Below the pieces are notes generated by a model. That model ran no database searches, had not been told where the DNA came from, and saw only the letters and a list, made by a program, of their open reading frames with translations. A DNA stretch of 64,000 nucleotides from Cryptomeria japonica (taxonomy: Eukaryota > Streptophyta > Pinopsida > Cupressales > Cupressaceae), in NCBI RefSeq assembly GCF_030272615.1, contig NC_081408.1, positions 201,896,341-201,960,340 on the forward strand, given 5' to 3'. Position numbers and translations under genes: made by a program. Shown one piece after another: positions 60,304-64,000 of this stretch (its first letter is position 1; each line of letters opens with the position of its first letter).

Positions 60304-63300
60304 TGTTGGTTCCCAAAAATGGACAATGGCTTTACACTGCTATTGGGCAGAGACCAAGTTAATTTCATCCAAATATCTATGGAGAGCCACCTCCAACTAT
60401 CAATATCTGTCAGGCTTGGACCAACAATAACAAGGACAAAAAGTCCTTCTACACTTTAGGCTCTGCAGAACTAGGGAGGGTGATCCCTTCAGTAAGATAT
60501 CCTGCTCTCTGCAACAATAATTAGGAACTTACTGAAACAAAGCAAATTGTCTAATGAAAAGCCTCAACAGAAAAGGAGAATGCTCAAGGGTGGAAAACCC
60601 TTCAGTGATCAACCTTAAGCTGGAGTATGAGACAGGGTGGGAAAACTTTCAAAAAATATATAAAACTTAAGAAATGATATTTTGATATTTATAAGATTCG
60701 TTTTGAGAAATCATAAAGAATATAAGCACAAAACTAAAAACCTAATGACATTTTTTAGAAAATATCAGTGCCTTATCCATTTGGTTCACAAATTCTTTGA
60801 AAAGAATTACTGAAATCTGATAAAAATTCATCTGACAGCTGGTCTAGACTAGAACAATACTTCCTTACAATATCACTCCTCACCGTCCTTCACCTGAATT
60901 GCTTATCAAATCATAAGGCAATTCTTATTTATATGTAATCTCATTCAAGCATTGAATGGAAGAATACATAAATCATAACAAATGCAAAAAATCAACGAAA
61001 CACTTGATCTCATTTTCTTAAAAGAAGATAAAATTGCACACAGGAGAGTAAAGATTAGGAAAAATATTTGCATTAATATCATAAGCTATCTTTTATCAGA
61101 TAATAACCAACAAATTCAAGTACAAAATAAACCACTTGAAAAGGTAACTCACAACAGTTCTATTACTTTTTTTTCTCTAGAAAATAATATTATAATCCTT
61201 ATTATTTCCTATGACTCTCTAGAACTACCTAGAACCTGACCTTGCAGAACAGATCTATTTTACAGAGATCCTTCTTAGAAAATTTGGAACCCTAACTAAT
61301 GGCCTGTATTTCTCTTTTATAGAAAACAAGGGAGCGACAAGCTTTAGGCCAAAAGACAATTGCCATCAAAACCAAGCCTTTGAGGTAGTATACAATTTAG
61401 TTATAAAATATTCCTTATCCACATGCTGGTGCTCGTGATGAGGTGGAACCAAAATCTTCAACCGATTATTGGTAGAAACAAAAAAACTTGATGCACCAAT
61501 ATTACCCAACACTTCTGGATAGACCCTTAGATGCTTAGTCTATTCCATAACATTTCTCTTTCTGAAAGGGAAAACAAATCCTTACATGAAACAAAATTTT
61601 CCCACTAAAATAGAGAAAAATCTCTAGCCTTTATGTCCTAGATCAGAGAAAATGAAAAGAGGAACTTGGGGGTAAACATGATTTGTTGAGAAGGCATTGT
61701 AGCTTCCATGTTGCTGCAGAGATGACTAGCTCCCAATCCTCCCTCAAACAAATGCTTCTTTCAGTTCCCCATGAGCTCCCTTTTGGAACACTCTACCAAC
61801 GAAATGCAGAGTAAGATTAGGGAATATGCCTAGGGTGACTTTTTATGATAAGAAAAAGCTTTCATGCCCCCTCTGGCAATCCCTTGATCTTTCACAACCC
61901 CTCTCACAATGAGAAATATTATACTAGAGAAATATCATCCATCTAGTGTCACAAAATATGCAATGACTCCATTCATAATTCTGTTCAAACAACATCCTCT
62001 TCTTGATAAATAATTGTTCTCAGAAAAATGAAAAAGCTTGTATTTGTTTCTACCCATTTTATCATCTGCCTAATGAATTTATAATCAGTGTTTCTTTCAA
62101 TGCAACGGTACTAATCCATGAAAAAATCATCATCATGGTGATATCATCTACTTATCTTGTTAGCTATGGATTTCAGCAATCATGTCAGTAAATCAATACA
62201 CCATCATCCTCTAGGCCATCACTCCATTGCAACCTGCATGTGTTCTCTTTATGTGAATGATTTTATTCTGATCTTATTCCTTTCTCAATGTACAGTCTCC
62301 TGCTTTAGGATATCTACCAACAAACAAATCTCTGAATTCATCAAAGAACTCGTGATCCATCACACTTGATCTAGAAGCTTGTCCAAATCCTTTCACATCT
62401 CCGGGCTATTATCTTTGACAGTCTAATCAATCCCGAATCGACAAGTCTGAATCCCATTCATTCTTCCTCTCTCACAAAAGATATGACCGATGCCTTTAGA
62501 ATCCGTCCTAATTTCTTATTTGAAACTCAACCATAGATCTCACCTAGCTCGGTAAATCTAACGGTCATTATTTTCCCATGCGACATTTGTCCTTCCATCT
62601 GTATCAACAGATCCACTGAATCATGTTCTATCAATACCATATTATCTGTTGATTGGACTCCATTAGTGACCTCACTATAGGTCTTCCTAGTCACCCTGGG
62701 ACATGTGGCATCATCTCGTGATAGCACGGTCTGTAATCTCCCTACAACTTCCATCCCGAGAACATGAGGGCCATCTAATATGTTAAATCTTTACCGCTTT
62801 GCATATTTCCCATTAATTCTTCCAGGATTTAAAAGTTGAGCACCTTTTACCTCAGGATAAAACATCTCCATCCATTTTGAGCACATGCAAATTGATGGAA
62901 CTGCTAGTAGACCGACCTTTACTGCCTACAAACTGGTAACACAACACTTCAACTGGTTACATTGCCAACCTTGTCGGTTTCCATAGATAACACATGACAC
63001 AATCTCATGATGTCGTGGTCATTAAAATCCTTGATTCTTTGATTACGGGGAAGTGCTAGTTGTTGGATCTGTCTTATCTTTAGCAATCAGTCAAAACACT
63101 TTAGGAATTTTGAGCTTAGGGAAATCATGGTCACGGATATTTAAAAGGAGAACCGGCCATAAGGAAATTTTGTGAGTTAGGAAAAATCATTTTTCATAAA
63201 CTGATTAGCCATCACTTAACATTTAGGAAATAGGGTGGCCTCACCCATGGAAAAGGTACCCTCGGCCTTAAGTGGGAAAAAGTGACAACAAAATATATCA

Positions 63301-63452
63301 TTGCTAGGGTTTTCTTCACAAAACTTAAGGAATCTTGATAAACCCTAAACCCTAGACCTTGGATCATTTTCAGAGGATAAAAATTAAACCCAAAAATTAA
63401 TATTTGAGCTCAATAATTGAAAATTTCATGCAATCAATTTTTAGATCTATCA
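60304..63452 (-). repeat. Third giant LTR, about 3.15 kb
   Basis: The + strand starts TGTTGGTTCCC and ends GATCTATCA, followed by a GTGGCTCTAGTTGGG motif as in the other giant elements. It has the shared words GTCCTTCTACACTTTAGGC (near 60442) and GTGCCTTATCC (near 60767) at the same relative places, so it belongs to the same group and is probably on the minus strand. The partner LTR is beyond the window. The middle (60900-62100) has no supported gene. Confidence 0.7.
62265..62754 (-). pseudogene. Coding-like remnant inside the third giant LTR
   Basis: The frame at 62527-62754 is open for 75 residues (MEVVGRLQTVLSRDDATC...). A further protein-like stretch on the minus strand downstream includes KDLDKLLDQV and NSEICLLVDILKQETV with stops at positions that could have been Gln or Trp codons. 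No family is recognised. Its place inside the LTR parallels the long frame of the giant Gypsy. Confidence 0.35.
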
Positions 63453-64000
63453 GTGGCTCTAGTTGGGAATGCTCATTTCATAGGAATGAGGTGAGAGACT
63501 AGAAGCATTAAGTGAAGCAGAACAACTGCAAGGTAGACCAAAAAAAAATTACCTGGATAGTGTAACCTCAATAGAAAGGAAACTACACTACCAAAGAAAA
63601 CCTAACTATTTCTCATGGATAACAACTACTTTAAGAAAAGTATAACCTCAAAAAATGTCCACGAATAGGCAATTTTAGAGGGAATTTATTTATAGATCTA
63701 TTGGGCATAGAGTTATAGAAATTTACTCTACCCCAAATTATTTGTGGCCTACAAGGTTAAACCACATATGATGGCCCAATGTCATCTGCCAATGTCAACC
63801 AATATTTTCCTCTGTCAAAAATATAGTTATGATCACATTTTATTTTTGAACAATCTAGAGATATCATAACTATACAATTTTTTCTCCCTCAACATGTTAT
63901 AAAAGACCTTTATCTTAGTGGAATGTCCATTCACTTGAACCTTGCCATCTAGCTTTGCATGACATATACAGAACCCAAAATCACTATCCGAAATGGAGAT
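63453..64000. other. Start of the internal region of the third giant-LTR element
   Basis: Begins with GTGGCTCTAGTTGGGAATGC directly after the LTR. The remainder to the window end is non-coding, AT-rich and contains no recognisable domain. It would be the 3' end of the internal region if the element is on the minus strand. Confidence 0.5.

Overview
This window is non-genic, transposon-packed DNA from a seed plant with a large genome. Everything recognisable is plant-type: Ty1/Copia and Ty3/Gypsy retrotransposons (Tat-like, Athila-like and chromovirus) and a CACTA DNA transposon. I found no host protein-coding gene, tRNA, rRNA or CRISPR array. The very long LTRs, deep nesting and old, stop-ridden copies would fit a gymnosperm, but that is inference; no species-diagnostic sequence was identified.

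Layout. Positions 1-3793 hold a pair of telomere-like hairpins, a GC-rich 39-bp minisatellite, (TA)n tracts and unassigned AT-rich DNA. A probable LTR, primer site and gag start of an Athila-like Gypsy element follow (about 3794-5149); its gag/protease part seems to resume at 57219-58907. The gap holds a 5'-truncated + strand Copia element (Copia-1), itself split by three insertions. These are a CACTA element (5692-13641, TSD CAT), a giant-LTR Gypsy element on the minus strand (about 14566-35769), and a second Copia on the minus strand (Copia-2, 37998-56549, TSD GTTAT) sitting in Copia-1's 3' LTR. Copia-2 in turn contains a giant-LTR non-autonomous element (42490-54402, TSD CCTTT). The giant Gypsy's left LTR carries a solo Copia LTR (14942-16069, TSD AGTTC). 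On the right, a chromovirus (from 58908) interrupts the Gypsy protease region and is cut by a third giant LTR (about 60304-63452).

The most unusual content is a group of three related families with LTRs of about 6.4, 4.6 and 3.15 kb. They share short LTR modules and primer-site motifs. The 6.4-kb LTR carries, in the sense orientation, one long decayed reading frame of about 1190 codons that is present in both LTR copies and matches no family I recognise. The same element has an RNase H domain between protease and reverse transcriptase, besides the usual one after it. The 4.6-kb family has no gag-pol and instead carries an unrecognised acidic reading frame. The 6.4-kb and 4.6-kb LTRs contain arrays of a related module, with a period of about 128 bp in the former.

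Insertion order from the nesting: Athila-like Gypsy, then Copia-1, then CACTA, giant Gypsy and Copia-2 (order among these unknown), then the element inside Copia-2 and the solo LTR inside the giant LTR. All coding regions carry stops or frameshifts, so none of the copies here looks autonomous.
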